A stretch of 51,183 nucleotides of DNA from CAZPHU01 sp964586285 (GCA_964586285.1 CAZPHU010000016.1:1-51183), one strand, 5' to 3'; positions 1 to 8,745 are shown, counted from the stretch's first letter. The notes: a model not told the origin generated them from the letters alone. Translations and numbers: made by a program.

Positions 1-201
1 AAATGTTATAAAAGGTGATGTAAATCGTATGGGGGACCGCCTAAAAGGGAGTTGCCGGAGTATGTAAACTATTGATACCGGCCCTGTAAGCTAAAATTTC
101 AACGCTGTAAGATGCCACATCAACCGACAATCCCGACTCTCACGTTCCTCCCCGCATCGTCGGTTGTCCATCTATATCTCTTAGTCGATTATTTCCACGA
201 C

Positions 202-549
202 TTATGCAAGAAACGCATTGCGCAGATGCTCAACCTTGCCCTGATACATTGCTATGACATCGAATCGACAGGCGTGCTGCTTTATGTTGTGTTCGGCCAA
301 GTACTGACGGGCCATGCGGGCTATCTTCTGCTGTTTGGCTCGGGTCACCCAGGAGAAAGGGTGACCGCCCCCGGAGGAGCGGGCGCATTTTACTTCCACA
401 AACACCAGTGTCTTATCGGGCGCCTGGGCAACGCAATCGATTTCTCCAATACGGGATTGATAATTTCGACAGACGATTCGGTAGCCTTTTTCCAGAAGAT
501 ACTCAACGGCCGCATCTTCACCCCTGTTACCCTTGGCCCGAGTATGCAT
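202..549 (-). CDS. YraN/UPF0102 family nuclease-fold protein
   Basis: A 115-aa protein with the full UPF0102 pattern: an N-terminal 'GNRGEDAAVEYL' helix, then 'IGEIDCVAQ' and 'LVFVEVKC', which supply the Asp and Glu-x-Lys of a restriction-endonuclease-like core, and a C-terminal 'RFDVIAM' strand. Length matches the family, which is widespread in bacteria, structurally related to Holliday-junction resolvases and without a settled role. It starts 11 bases after the stop of the upstream protein kinase on the same strand, so the two are probably co-transcribed. I see no sign of truncation. Confidence 0.93.
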   Translation of the reverse strand: MHTRAKGNRGEDAAVEYLLEKGYRIVCRNYQSRIGEIDCVAQAPDKTLVFVEVKCARSSGGGHPFSWVTRAKQQKIARMARQYLAEHNIKQHACRFDVIAMYQGKVEHLRNAFLA

Positions 550-559
550 TTTGTCCCCC

Positions 560-1654
560 CTATGGATGACCTATCAAATGGAGTAGAAAGAGAATGGAAA
601 GTATCAAAAAGAGTATCAGAGACAAAGCCTGATTTTTAAGCACACCGATCCAGCCCTCGTGATTCATATCGCCTCTTCGGGACCCTTGCCTACGGTCACC
701 GCTTCGACGGTCGGTGATCCTCTTATCTTCGATCGGCTTCTTTTTGTCGGCGCTCTTACGCTGGATTGCAAAGGAAATGGTGGTGTCGTTTGAAATAGTG
801 TCGACATTGACCGTATCCAGGTCCTGAAGCATTTCCTCAATGCTGCGGTAGCGCTCTTTCCTGTTTTTCTTTAGGGCTTTAAGCACGATCAGCTCCAGGC
901 GCTTTGGGATATCCTTTCGATGAGCCGAGGGCGGCACCGGATATTCATGAACCTGTTTATATGCAACCGCCACAGGATTGTTTCCGGTAAACGGCGGTCT
1001 TTTGGCAAGCATTTCGTAGATAAGCACTCCAAGGGAATATATGTCGGTCTGAATATCAACCGCAGAGCCCTCAGCCTGCTCCGGCGACATATATTCGGGG
1101 GTACCCACCGCCATGCCGGTCATGGTGATATTTTTCTGTTCGAATATTTTGGCTATACCAAAGTCACTGAGTTTGCAGATATTATTCTCGTCCAGAAGGA
1201 CGTTTTGCGGTTTTATGTCGCGATGGATCACATTTCTGGAATGAGCGTAACGAAGCCCGCGGCAGATCTGTTTGGAAAAAGCTACAATATCTGAGACAGG
1301 TATAGTTTTCTTCCCCGCGATTCGCTTGCTCAGGTCCTCTCCCTCGATGTACTGCATCGCGAAGAATTTCAGCCCCTTCTCCTCCCCATACTCATAAATG
1401 CTGACGATGTTTTGGTGCTGCAGAAGGGAGATCGCTTTCGCCTCGATCTCAAATCTTTGCGAAAACTCCTCGTTACGGCTCAAATGCGGCGAAAGCACTT
1501 TCAGCGCCACCGTTCGGTTCAGATGTTTCTGGGTGGCTTTATAGATATCTCCCATCCCACCCCGCCCCAACAGTGAATCGATCTCGTAATTACCCAGCAC
1601 TACCGGCATCCAGTCGCTCTTCTGAATGTCACTTTTTGGACTAAGCAGATGCAT
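560..1654 (-). CDS. Membrane-anchored Hanks-type Ser/Thr protein kinase
   Basis: A 364-aa eukaryotic-like kinase. The catalytic domain spans about residues 21-285. Visible elements are the glycine loop GRGGMG (30-35), the ATP-binding Lys52 in VALK, the catalytic loop HRDIKPQN (Asp146), DFG (Asp164) and a GTPEYMSPEQA activation-segment end. All key residues are present, so it should be active. A basic linker carrying a repeated DRR motif (RITDRRSGDRR) follows, then one hydrophobic helix at about 340-360. This gives a cytosolic kinase anchored by its C terminus, without the extracellular PASTA repeats of Gram-positive homologues. The start is supported by AAGGGA seven bases upstream. It is likely co-transcribed with the downstream YraN gene; substrates are unknown. 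Confidence 0.95.
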   Translation of the reverse strand: MHLLSPKSDIQKSDWMPVVLGNYEIDSLLGRGGMGDIYKATQKHLNRTVALKVLSPHLSRNEEFSQRFEIEAKAISLLQHQNIVSIYEYGEEKGLKFFAMQYIEGEDLSKRIAGKKTIPVSDIVAFSKQICRGLRYAHSRNVIHRDIKPQNVLLDENNICKLSDFGIAKIFEQKNITMTGMAVGTPEYMSPEQAEGSAVDIQTDIYSLGVLIYEMLAKRPPFTGNNPVAVAYKQVHEYPVPPSAHRKDIPKRLELIVLKALKKNRKERYRSIEEMLQDLDTVNVDTISNDTTISFAIQRKSADKKKPIEDKRITDRRSGDRRQGSRRGDMNHEGWIGVLKNQALSLILFLILSILFLLHLIGHP

Positions 1655-1985
1655 GAAACTATCCCTTTAAGTCAAAAGTCAGTCATTTTATCTTTCCCGG
1701 CTCACGGGAAAAAACTCTACCATCTATATTATAAGCTATAATATACATTTGCACCCCACAATTCTTTGCCCTGCACGACATATTAAGTATGAAACAAAAA
1801 CAGATAAAAACGGCAGGTACAGGGTTGAGCATAGAGGTTGTGAGGAACGGGAAAAATATTCTTTTTAAAAACTCGAATTCACAACTTTAATATGAGGTAT
1901 ATTACTACTGAGGATTCCATGAGGAGTTTTGGAAGATTGGTGCTGAATTGACTACCGCAGAGGTTAATTTCCTGGCTAAACAAAC
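1655..1985. other. Divergent intergenic region with two inverted repeats
   Basis: No gene is seen in these 331 bases between the kinase (minus) and an acetyltransferase (plus). Two symmetrical elements lie on the kinase side. One is TTTCCCG/CGGGAAA (1693-1699 and 1705-1711, 5-base loop). The other is a perfect 9-base inverted repeat TATATTATA/TATAATATA with a 3-base spacer (1725-1745), which contains a TATAAT on each strand and could serve as a -10 element or operator. Their regulatory role is inference. Confidence 0.4.
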
Positions 1986-2447
1986 ATGATAAAGATAGAT
2001 TACCTGGCGCTGCATAAAAAGCATCTGCCGCTTGTGGTTAAATGGGTCTACAAGGAATGGTGGCAGTATAAAAAAGAGTCTTTTGAGGATGTTGTGGACC
2101 TTTATCATACACTTTTGCATATATCCGAGTTGCCGATTTGCCTGATTGCTTTCTTTGATAAAAAGCCGGCCGGCACGGTTCTGATCTGTGACAGAGATCC
2201 CGACATAAAACTGGATGACGGCCCGTGGCTGGAAGGTCTATATGTGGACAGCCGATACAGATGCAGAGGTATCGGCAAGAAGCTTGTCTCAAGGATATGC
2301 CGGATCGCAAAAGATACGGGGCATTCAAAAGTCCTGCTTTCCACACATATTGACAAATATTATGAGAGAATGGGTTGGGAAGCAATAAAAGGTCTGTCCA
2401 ACGGAGATAAAGTAATGCGAAAGCTGTTGAATGATGAAGATTATTGA
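1986..2447 (+). CDS. GNAT family N-acetyltransferase
   Basis: A 153-aa single-domain GNAT protein. The acetyl-CoA pyrophosphate-binding motif A is visible as 'RCRGIGKKLV' after the beta-4 strand 'LEGLYVDSRYR'. It is followed by 'VLLSTHIDKYYERMGWE', the usual C-terminal strand-helix with Tyr. The protein is full length for the superfamily. Substrate cannot be read from sequence. It stands alone, with 130 bases of non-coding sequence on the 3' side before a convergent gene. No clear Shine-Dalgarno is visible just before the ATG. Confidence 0.9.
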   Translation: MIKIDYLALHKKHLPLVVKWVYKEWWQYKKESFEDVVDLYHTLLHISELPICLIAFFDKKPAGTVLICDRDPDIKLDDGPWLEGLYVDSRYRCRGIGKKLVSRICRIAKDTGHSKVLLSTHIDKYYERMGWEAIKGLSNGDKVMRKLLNDEDY

Positions 2448-2583
2448 TTGCTGATCGATTGAAGGTTGGGGGATACATTTCGGCCCCGTGTCACGAGACC
2501 GAAATTGCACTCTCTTACTAAGATTTGTTTTAAAGAATAAACCTTTTACTCCGGCTCATTCGCGATTTCTGTACCCCCCCACT

Positions 2584-2988
2584 TTATTCTTCTTCGGATG
2601 GTTGGGGGTTTTGATCCGGAGCCTGCTCATTACCCTGGGGCTGCTCTCCTGATTGAGACCGCCTCATTGGACATTGGTCCTGCATCTGCCGCATCAGTTG
2701 ATTTACCGCCGCGGTATCCAATTGAATAACAGCCTCACTTTGAACATTAAGTTTTTTATCGTATTTGATGATTCTGTTGCCTACGACCACATACAAGCCA
2801 CCGTCGTCAGCCTTGATCACCTCTTTGGGCATAACAAAACCCATCATCATCATGCCGCAGCCCATCCCCCGCTGCATTCCGGCTGAATCCGCCATCATCC
2901 CCCCACCCATCCCCGGCCCCTGAGCCGATGAGGTAGCAAGTAATCCAATCGCCGTCACAAATGCAAAAACTCTCTTCCAATAACACAT
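2584..2988 (-). CDS. Exported Met/Gly-rich small protein
   Basis: A 134-aa protein. I choose the ATG at 2988 because GGGAGGTG lies just upstream and it places a classic signal peptide (CYWKRVFAFVTAIGLLATSSAQG) at the N terminus; an upstream in-frame ATG has neither. The mature N terminus is strikingly rich in Gly and Met (GPGMGGGMMADS, GMGCGMMMM). A short beta-rich segment follows (GGLYVVVGNRIIKYDKKL), then a Gln/Glu/Pro-rich acidic tail. Met-rich exported segments often bind copper or silver, but there is no metal-transport gene beside it, so that is only a suggestion. No family recognised. Confidence 0.75.
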   Translation of the reverse strand: MCYWKRVFAFVTAIGLLATSSAQGPGMGGGMMADSAGMQRGMGCGMMMMGFVMPKEVIKADDGGLYVVVGNRIIKYDKKLNVQSEAVIQLDTAAVNQLMRQMQDQCPMRRSQSGEQPQGNEQAPDQNPQPSEEE

Positions 2989-3285
2989 AGAAACACCTCC
3001 CGGTAAAATGGTTTGGTAAGCCCTCAATAAAAAAACCATCCAAATTTCTAAATATTGAAAATCAATTCGAGTTTTGAAAACGTAATTACTATTACAAAAA
3101 TCAAAGACACCTGTTTAGGGTAAAAAGCCCGATGTATCCACAAAAGAAACATCGACGGCAATTATTCCGTTAGCAGATAACCCAAGACTGCCCATTTTGC
3201 CTCAAAAATAGCGTTTTTTTTGGTGGCATAGAAATTGAAAAAGTGCAATATCAGCTACATCTGATATCCGCCGAAAGGAGAATGA

Positions 3286-3480
3286 ATGGAAAAAGAAATC
3301 TTCAAAAATAACAACAGTCTTCCAGCATCAAACACAGGATCGAAAACCAAAAAGAAGCAAATTCCGTTCCTCGAAGGCCGTCCTTACAGGAACACGGTTA
3401 TTGAAGATGATGATCTGACCAATCTTCGTATTGCACTTAACACAGCACGTAACCTGGATGAATTTCTTGTTTGCTGCTAA
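3286..3480 (+). CDS. Small 64-aa protein ending in Cys-Cys, unknown function
   Basis: A 64-aa ORF with AAAGGAG five bases before the ATG, a 7-base inverted repeat in the leader (ATATCAG/CTGATAT, 3248-3267) and a strong terminator 31 bases after the stop. The transcription unit is therefore compact and complete. The protein has a polar Asn/Lys-rich N-terminal half (SKTKKKQIPFLEGRPYRN) and an acidic amphipathic C-terminal half (IEDDDLTNLRIALNTARNLDEFLVCC). No signal peptide or transmembrane segment. I do not recognise a family. The flanking signals make a real gene more likely than chance. Confidence 0.65.
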   Translation: MEKEIFKNNNSLPASNTGSKTKKKQIPFLEGRPYRNTVIEDDDLTNLRIALNTARNLDEFLVCC

Positions 3481-3510
3481 CTGAAAACGCCTACAGAATT
3501 TAAATATCAC

Positions 3511-3545
3511 GGCCGAAATGCTTATGCTTTTCGGCCCTTTTTTTA
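3511..3545 (+). terminator. Rho-independent terminator
   Basis: GGCCGAAA (3511-3518) pairs with TTTCGGCC (3529-3536) across a 10-base loop, followed by a run of T. It sits 31 bases after the 64-codon gene and ends that transcript before yqgE. Confidence 0.85.
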
Positions 3546-3647
3546 TTTCAATCGCAAATCCGTGAATACGAAAGTCATATGCATTTTTTATATTGTATAT
3601 CACGGTCCGAGAAACAATAAACTTCTATTCGGGAGATTCTGTTCAAT

Positions 3648-4232
3648 ATGACGGCAGATTCGAATCAACAGGAAACTGACTTCGATCCTCAAACCAATCT
3701 TTCAAACCTAAAAGAAGGATCGGTACTCATAGCACGGGAGAATCTGCTCGATCCGAACTTTCAGGCATCGGTGGTGCTTGTATGCATGCTGCAGGGAAAT
3801 AAGAGTGCGGTTGGGCTGGTCTGCAATCGCCCCACCCACATGCCGCTGTCGGAGGTATTCAGCCTTGGGGACATACCCGGTCCGGTTACCCGTCGGATAT
3901 ATATCGGCGGACCGGTACAGCAGGAGACGATGCAAATCCTGCAAATAACTAAAACCCCGGTTAAAAAAGCCTACCGGGTCGAAGAAAACGTCTACCTGGG
4001 CGGTGAGTGGGACAGCCTGGCAGAGGTTTTGGAGACCGACGAGCGCAGTACACGCCTGTTTCTGGGATACTCCGGCTGGGGATCGGGACAGCTGGAATCG
4101 GAAGTGATGCAGGGAGCATGGGAGGTGTATAATCCCGACCTGATGAAGCTTTTTACTACCTCCGAAGAGCCCATGATAGGGGATGTTCAGCAGATTCGAA
4201 AGTACATTAAATCTCTCTGCCGCGATCAATAG
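3648..4232 (+). CDS. YqgE/AlgH family (UPF0301) protein
   Basis: A 194-aa protein with the conserved UPF0301 landmarks: 'GSVLIARENLLDPNFQASVVL', 'AVGLVCNRPT', 'IYIGGPVQQ' and the C-terminal 'LFLGYSGWGSGQLESEV...GAWEV'. Length matches the family. AlgH was named for an effect on alginate production in Pseudomonas, but no biochemical activity is established. Cytosolic, with no signal peptide. It has its own leader after the terminator at 3511-3545. A GGGAG stretch lies about 10 bases before the ATG. Confidence 0.95.
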   Translation: MTADSNQQETDFDPQTNLSNLKEGSVLIARENLLDPNFQASVVLVCMLQGNKSAVGLVCNRPTHMPLSEVFSLGDIPGPVTRRIYIGGPVQQETMQILQITKTPVKKAYRVEENVYLGGEWDSLAEVLETDERSTRLFLGYSGWGSGQLESEVMQGAWEVYNPDLMKLFTTSEEPMIGDVQQIRKYIKSLCRDQ

Positions 4233-4320
4233 CCGGACAAAAGAGTCCTGTCCTGTCTTGCCCCTCATGACATCCGGGCATCTCACAAGTCGAGCTAACC
4301 TGAAGACTACGAATAAAAAT

Positions 4321-4354
4321 GCAGGTACCTTTCATAAGCATCGCAGGCACCTGC
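4321..4354. terminator. Possible convergent stem-loop between yqgE and the DUF4139 gene
   Basis: GCAGGT (4321-4326) can pair with ACCTGC (4349-4354) between two converging genes. The stem is short and lacks a T-run, so termination is only suggested by position. Confidence 0.3.
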
Positions 4355-4385
4355 ACCCGTTTTGGCTTGCGTTACAGGTTAGGGA

Positions 4386-5807
4386 TTAGCGCTCAACCCT
4401 GACCCTGTAGGTAACAATACTCTCACCATTTGCAGGCACCTTAACCTCAAACCTTATCAGGGAAGCGTTTACTTTGCTGAATTTGTGGCTCCTGTCTACT
4501 ACTTTCCAGTCTCCGACAAGAGGCTCCTCGACCGAAACGCTAATACTGTCGTCTTTGTGATTGCGTATACGAATCTCCCAGGCACTTTCAAAGGATCGGT
4601 TGCCGATCTGTTCGAAATCCGTTTGTCTTCTCCGGGCTACGATGTCAAATGCCTCACCCGCCGTCAGAGTTATCTCTTCATCCCTGGGGGTATGCTCTAT
4701 GCGGTCCTCTCCAACAAACTGTTGACTCCCGTCGGCATCCTGCTTGTACATTCTAACCACACCACCCGGAAGAGGCGTCCCCAGGTTGTTTTTCTTACTG
4801 TTTTGGATTTGAAGCTCCACATTGACCGGCCTTTTGGAATCGTCCCCATTATACCGACTGAAAAAGTAGTGCTGCTCTCCCTTTACTATGTACCTTTTAT
4901 CGAGATTGATATCCCCGGCATTCATCAGCTGAATCTGTTTTGTCTGATTGTTCTTTATAGTCGTTTTTCTCTGAAGATCGTAGAGATGATACTCGAAGAA
5001 AGCCTGTTGCTGAAACTGAGCCGCACCGGTGGATTTCATCCGGACCCGATTGTACATTTCGGGTTGAGGGTGGGGCTTTACTCTGTTTATATCACCGGCA
5101 ACCAGCTTAAGGGCGGCGTTGGGGTATGTGGCTCCGCTTTGGTTTTCGATCGTCACCCACCCGCTTAAATCGCCCTTTGAATCGGATTTGTCTAAAATCA
5201 GGACATAGTCCGCCTGCCAGCGAATCCGATTTGTAAGGTAACTTACCTCCAGCTGCTGCTGTGCGGGGCCGTTGTTCCCATAACGCCACATAAGTGTCGG
5301 TTTTGCGATCAGATTTTCGGGAATCCGGGGAAGCACACGGTATCCCGGATGACCAAGAAAAATCTGATCCCCCACTTTTAGTACCTGCCCGTCATTATTG
5401 CTAAGAAGTTCGGCCCTGGTCTCTTTCCTTTCTTTGGTTTGCTCATCGAAATCAACTATCGTAATTTCTTTGCCGATAAATTTGTCCAGCAGCTTCTCAT
5501 GGTTCATCAGGTCGTATTCGTAATTTTGCTCGTAAACATCAAACTTCTTTGCCCCGTTCAAAGAACGAACATGTACCGATGCCGGTATGATATGAGAGGC
5601 TACATCGCCGAACCTAAGCTCACCGCTTTTTTCCGGAAGCTTAATAGATCTTGTATCCTTAATCAATCCCAGATCATCGTTGTAAATAGTGACGGATACC
5701 GATTGCTGATCCCCCATGCTGCTTTCCACAACCGAATCCTTCTGAGCAAATCCGGCTGTATTGATCATAAAAACAAAACAGATGCCCACGGATAGTAAAC
5801 CTCTCAT
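4386..5807 (-). CDS. Exported DUF4139 domain protein
   Basis: A 473-aa protein. The ATG at 5807 is chosen because GGGAGG lies four bases upstream and it begins a signal peptide (MRGLLSVGICFVFMINTAGFAQ). The mature part matches the DUF4139 pattern: an N-terminal beta domain ('VTIYNDDLGLIKDTRSIKLP'), then 'PTLMWRYGN' and 'EVSYLTNRIRWQADYVL', and a C-terminal beta-sandwich with 'EDRIEHTPRDEEITLTAGEAFD' and 'WEIRIRNHKDDSISVSVEEPL'. The function of the family is unknown; members are secreted or periplasmic beta proteins. Monocistronic, convergent with yqgE. Confidence 0.88.
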   Translation of the reverse strand: MRGLLSVGICFVFMINTAGFAQKDSVVESSMGDQQSVSVTIYNDDLGLIKDTRSIKLPEKSGELRFGDVASHIIPASVHVRSLNGAKKFDVYEQNYEYDLMNHEKLLDKFIGKEITIVDFDEQTKERKETRAELLSNNDGQVLKVGDQIFLGHPGYRVLPRIPENLIAKPTLMWRYGNNGPAQQQLEVSYLTNRIRWQADYVLILDKSDSKGDLSGWVTIENQSGATYPNAALKLVAGDINRVKPHPQPEMYNRVRMKSTGAAQFQQQAFFEYHLYDLQRKTTIKNNQTKQIQLMNAGDINLDKRYIVKGEQHYFFSRYNGDDSKRPVNVELQIQNSKKNNLGTPLPGGVVRMYKQDADGSQQFVGEDRIEHTPRDEEITLTAGEAFDIVARRRQTDFEQIGNRSFESAWEIRIRNHKDDSISVSVEEPLVGDWKVVDRSHKFSKVNASLIRFEVKVPANGESIVTYRVRVER

Positions 5808-5959
5808 GTAACCTCCCATTATCCAATAGCTCAGGGTATAACAGTCCTGCTTGTTCAAACGGCAGAAAAGCAAACGACAAAAAAATAGTGTTTTTCCACT
5901 CGAGCGGGTCTTCCAAAAGTGTATTTTTCCCAGCAAAGACCAACAAGGAGTGCTTTTTA

Positions 5960-6724
5960 ATGGCTTTTCTGCAATGTGATTTTTACTCGGATGCACTGGG
6001 TATGTCGACCTCGATGAATGTTATAATCCCTCAAGGCACCAAAAGCCAGATCGGAATGCATACAACCAGCCACCGTAAACACCACCCGGTTTTGTATCTT
6101 CTTCACGGTCTGACCGACGATCATACTATCTGGCACCGTCGAACCTCACTGGAACGATACGTGGCCGCATACGATCTGATCGTGGTTATGCCAAACGTGC
6201 ACCGAAGCTTTTACACCGATATGAAATACGGATATAAATACTGGACATTTATCAGCGAAGAGCTGCCGTGCATATGCGCCGGTTTCTTCCCCATCTCATC
6301 CAGGCGCGAAGATACTTTCGCGGCGGGTTTATCCATGGGGGGATACGGAGCGTTTAAGCTTGCCCTCAATCATCCCGATCGATTCGCGGCTGCCGCAAGC
6401 TTAAGCGGAGTGATGGATATACGCTCAAATGCCTGCATGGAACGATTCCCCCAGGATATGGGTCTGATATTTGGAAAGGATGGGCCTTCGGGCCCGCTGC
6501 AGGATCTTTTTTGTGCTGTCGAAAACATCACTCCCGAGCAGTGCCCATTTCTGTTTCAATGCTGCGGTACCGAGGATTCTCTGTATGATCAGAATAGGCG
6601 CTTTTACGACTTTGCCGCAGGACGCAATCTGCCCATTATCCATGATGAAGGCCCCGGTGATCACGACTGGGATTACTGGGACAGTCAGATAAAAAAAATC
6701 CTTGACCGCCTTCCGCTTACATGA
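5960..6724 (+). CDS. Tributyrin-esterase-like alpha/beta hydrolase (EstA / esterase D family)
   Basis: A 254-aa cytosolic hydrolase; start set by AAGGAG nine bases upstream. The family pattern is clear: 'PVLYLLHGLTDDHTIW' (oxyanion region), 'MPNVHRSFYTDM', the nucleophile elbow GLSMGGYGA (Ser in GxSxG), a late Asp in 'GTEDSLYDQNRRF', and the C-terminal His in 'GDHDWDYWD'. These match acetyl- and formyl-ester hydrolases such as EstA and S-formylglutathione hydrolase. A role in deacetylating plant-polysaccharide esters is possible, but there is no signal peptide. Divergent from the DUF4139 gene, sharing a 152-base intergenic region. Confidence 0.9.
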   Translation: MAFLQCDFYSDALGMSTSMNVIIPQGTKSQIGMHTTSHRKHHPVLYLLHGLTDDHTIWHRRTSLERYVAAYDLIVVMPNVHRSFYTDMKYGYKYWTFISEELPCICAGFFPISSRREDTFAAGLSMGGYGAFKLALNHPDRFAAAASLSGVMDIRSNACMERFPQDMGLIFGKDGPSGPLQDLFCAVENITPEQCPFLFQCCGTEDSLYDQNRRFYDFAAGRNLPIIHDEGPGDHDWDYWDSQIKKILDRLPLT

Positions 6725-6862
6725 GAAAACAAATAGAGAAGTTAAAAGACAAAAAGCGTGCTTTTTGAACATGGAGTCCATTTTCTGTTCGTAATAGATA
6801 TAATCGACATATAATCGACCTATTCACTTTATGACACACCCGGGGAGGTGTAGAAAGTCTTT

Positions 6863-7510
6863 ATGACAAAGAAACAAAATAGCGGCAAAAATGCCTTTGG
6901 GCAGGAATCTGAGATGGGGGAAATAACCATACGCCAAATGGAGCTGGAGGATTTGCCCCTTGTGTTTGCCTTAGGTGAAGACATCTTTACAGCCGAGAAG
7001 TGGCCCAATCTCTATCGAACCTGGGACGAGTATGAGGTTGTGGAGTTATTTGCATCCGACGGTGAATTCTGTCTGGTTGCCCAAGCCGATGAGGATATAA
7101 TCGGTTTTGCACTGGGCACATTTATCGACAAACGCCACAGCGCATGGAGCTACGGTTATCTGCTGTGGCTTGGGGTATCGCCTGGGACGCGAGGAACGGG
7201 AGTAGGCAAACGTCTTCTAAACCGCATGACTGCTCTTTTTATCGAGGAAGGGGCGCGAATGATGATACTTGATACGGAAGTTGAGAACGAGAACGCGGTA
7301 ACTTTTTTTGAATCTCAGGGTTTTGGTAACAGAGTCGAGCATATGTATTTGTCAAAAAACCTAAGCACTCACCCGGAGTATATAAAGAAACGCAAACGCA
7401 AGCATACCAATGTTGAAAAGCTTCCATTAAGTAAACGCAAAAAGACGATCGGACCAGTGGTTCCTTCTAAAACCGATCTATCCGTCAACAAGGGAAAAAG
7501 AGGAAAATGA
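6863..7510 (+). CDS. GNAT acetyltransferase with basic C-terminal tail
   Basis: A 215-aa protein. The GNAT domain covers about residues 20-165, with 'LLWLGVSPGTRGTGVGKRLLNRM' (acetyl-CoA loop) and 'ENENAVTFFESQGF' as seen in RimI-like enzymes. The last 50 residues are very basic and low-complexity (KKRKRKHTN, SKRKKTIGP), suggesting nucleic-acid or ribosome contact. Its TGA overlaps the ATG of the next gene (ATGA, 7507-7510), so it is translationally coupled to the M20 deacylase. Coupling of an N-acetyltransferase with an N-deacylase suggests one pathway, but the substrate is unknown. A downstream in-frame ATG near residue 18 is an alternative start. Confidence 0.88.
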   Translation: MTKKQNSGKNAFGQESEMGEITIRQMELEDLPLVFALGEDIFTAEKWPNLYRTWDEYEVVELFASDGEFCLVAQADEDIIGFALGTFIDKRHSAWSYGYLLWLGVSPGTRGTGVGKRLLNRMTALFIEEGARMMILDTEVENENAVTFFESQGFGNRVEHMYLSKNLSTHPEYIKKRKRKHTNVEKLPLSKRKKTIGPVVPSKTDLSVNKGKRGK

Positions 7511-8667
7511 ATCAATCGATTTCCGTTCTTGATAAAATCAACCCCTCCCGTCTCAAAAAGCTTCTAATAGACGCGGTCAATCAGTACAGCCCCTCATATG
7601 CTGAAGCACCCGCCACTAAAGTCTTTGGCCGGGCACTCAAGGAGTCAGGCATTTGTCCATACTACCAGAGAGTTGCCGGGGAGCAGCGTCTCAGCGAACG
7701 TTCCAACATAATAGCCACTGTCGGTCCTCCCCCGATCGAATTACTTTTCGTAGGCCATGTCGATACGGTTGACTTATGGCATAATGGAACTCACAAGGCA
7801 CGTTTGGAGGGCGATCGACTTGGCGGACTTGGAGCCGCGGACATGAAATCGGGCTGTGCGGCCATGACCGAGGCGATTTGTGCGGTTTTCGAAAGCGGCA
7901 TCGCTTTAAAAAAGGGTGTGAGCCTTGCTCTGGTTGTAGGCGAAGAGGAATACGGCGACGGCTCTGAGGCATTGTTGAAGAAAGTAAACGCTCCTGTTAC
8001 CGTAATCGGTGAACCGACCCGTTTAGTTCCATGCATTAATCATTCAGGCTATCTGGAAGCTCGTCTTATCAGTAAAGGGCAACGCGTTCACGCGGCTCTT
8101 CCCGAACGCGGCTGCAATGCAATCGACGCGATGCTGAGATGGGTACTGCGTATTTCACAGCTGTGCGCCCAGTATTCCTCAACAGGTGATCAGATCGCGG
8201 TTAATCCGCGTGAGATCAGGGGCGGAGAGGCAGGCTTTGTTGTTGCCGAGCATTGCGAGGCCTTTATCGATCTCCATCTCCCACCGTCCATGCCCTACAG
8301 CTTCATTGAAACCATAATCGGTGATGCCCGAAAAGATGTGCTGGCAGAGTACTGTGATGCAGATCTTGAGTACGAGAAATACTTTTGGTCTCCCGGTTTT
8401 CAAAGGGATGAAGAGGATATCTGCTTCTCAAAAATACGCAAGGCATTCAGCCGTGCCGGCTTTTCCTGGCAGCCGTCGGTTTTCCGATCCCATTCGGATG
8501 CGGGTCTTTTTCATAGAAAAGGATCGTTGTCCATAGTCTGCGGTCCGGGAGATTTGGCATCCGCTCACAGCAGGGATGAATGGGTAAGTATCTCGGAGGT
8601 TGAAAGAGCGGCGCATATATACGCGGCAATGATACTTGACCTCTGCGGTAAGGAATCGAAAGTATAA
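7507..8667 (+). CDS. M20 family metallo-deacylase (ArgE/LysK/DapE-like)
   Basis: A 386-aa protein with the di-zinc M20 motifs in order: 'LFVGHVDTVD' (His and Asp ligands), 'GAADMKSGCAAM' (bridging Asp), 'VVGEEEYGDGS' (catalytic Glu pair), 'VIGEPTRLVPC' and a late His in 'DLASAHSRDEWVS'. The dimerisation insert with 'HSGYLEARLISKGQRVHAA' is intact. The short metal-site spacing resembles LysK (carrier-protein-linked lysine deacetylase) and ArgE more than dipeptidases, but lysine-biosynthesis genes are not adjacent. Translationally coupled to the upstream acetyltransferase by ATGA. Confidence 0.9.
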   Translation: MNQSISVLDKINPSRLKKLLIDAVNQYSPSYAEAPATKVFGRALKESGICPYYQRVAGEQRLSERSNIIATVGPPPIELLFVGHVDTVDLWHNGTHKARLEGDRLGGLGAADMKSGCAAMTEAICAVFESGIALKKGVSLALVVGEEEYGDGSEALLKKVNAPVTVIGEPTRLVPCINHSGYLEARLISKGQRVHAALPERGCNAIDAMLRWVLRISQLCAQYSSTGDQIAVNPREIRGGEAGFVVAEHCEAFIDLHLPPSMPYSFIETIIGDARKDVLAEYCDADLEYEKYFWSPGFQRDEEDICFSKIRKAFSRAGFSWQPSVFRSHSDAGLFHRKGSLSIVCGPGDLASAHSRDEWVSISEVERAAHIYAAMILDLCGKESKV

Positions 8668-8691
8668 CCGATTACTTGTCAAATAAAAAAA

Positions 8692-8722
8692 GACTGTTCC
8701 CGAAAGTGGAAACAGTCCTTTT
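8692..8722. terminator. Bidirectional terminator between the M20 gene and hup
   Basis: GACTGTTCC (8692-8700) pairs with GGAAACAGTC (8708-8717, one bulged A). It is flanked by A7 on the left and CTTTT on the right, so it can end both convergent transcripts; the T-run is best for the minus strand (HU). Confidence 0.85.
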
Positions 8723-8745
8723 GTAATATAGAAAATAAAGCAAGC

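Noticed and set aside
112..639. Open frame covering yraN on the opposite strand
   Set aside because: The minus-strand yraN product matches a known family; this frame does not.
3286..3480. RiPP precursor reading of the 64-aa CC-ending peptide
   Set aside because: No modification enzyme, protease or transporter gene is adjacent, and the leader/core boundary pattern is missing.
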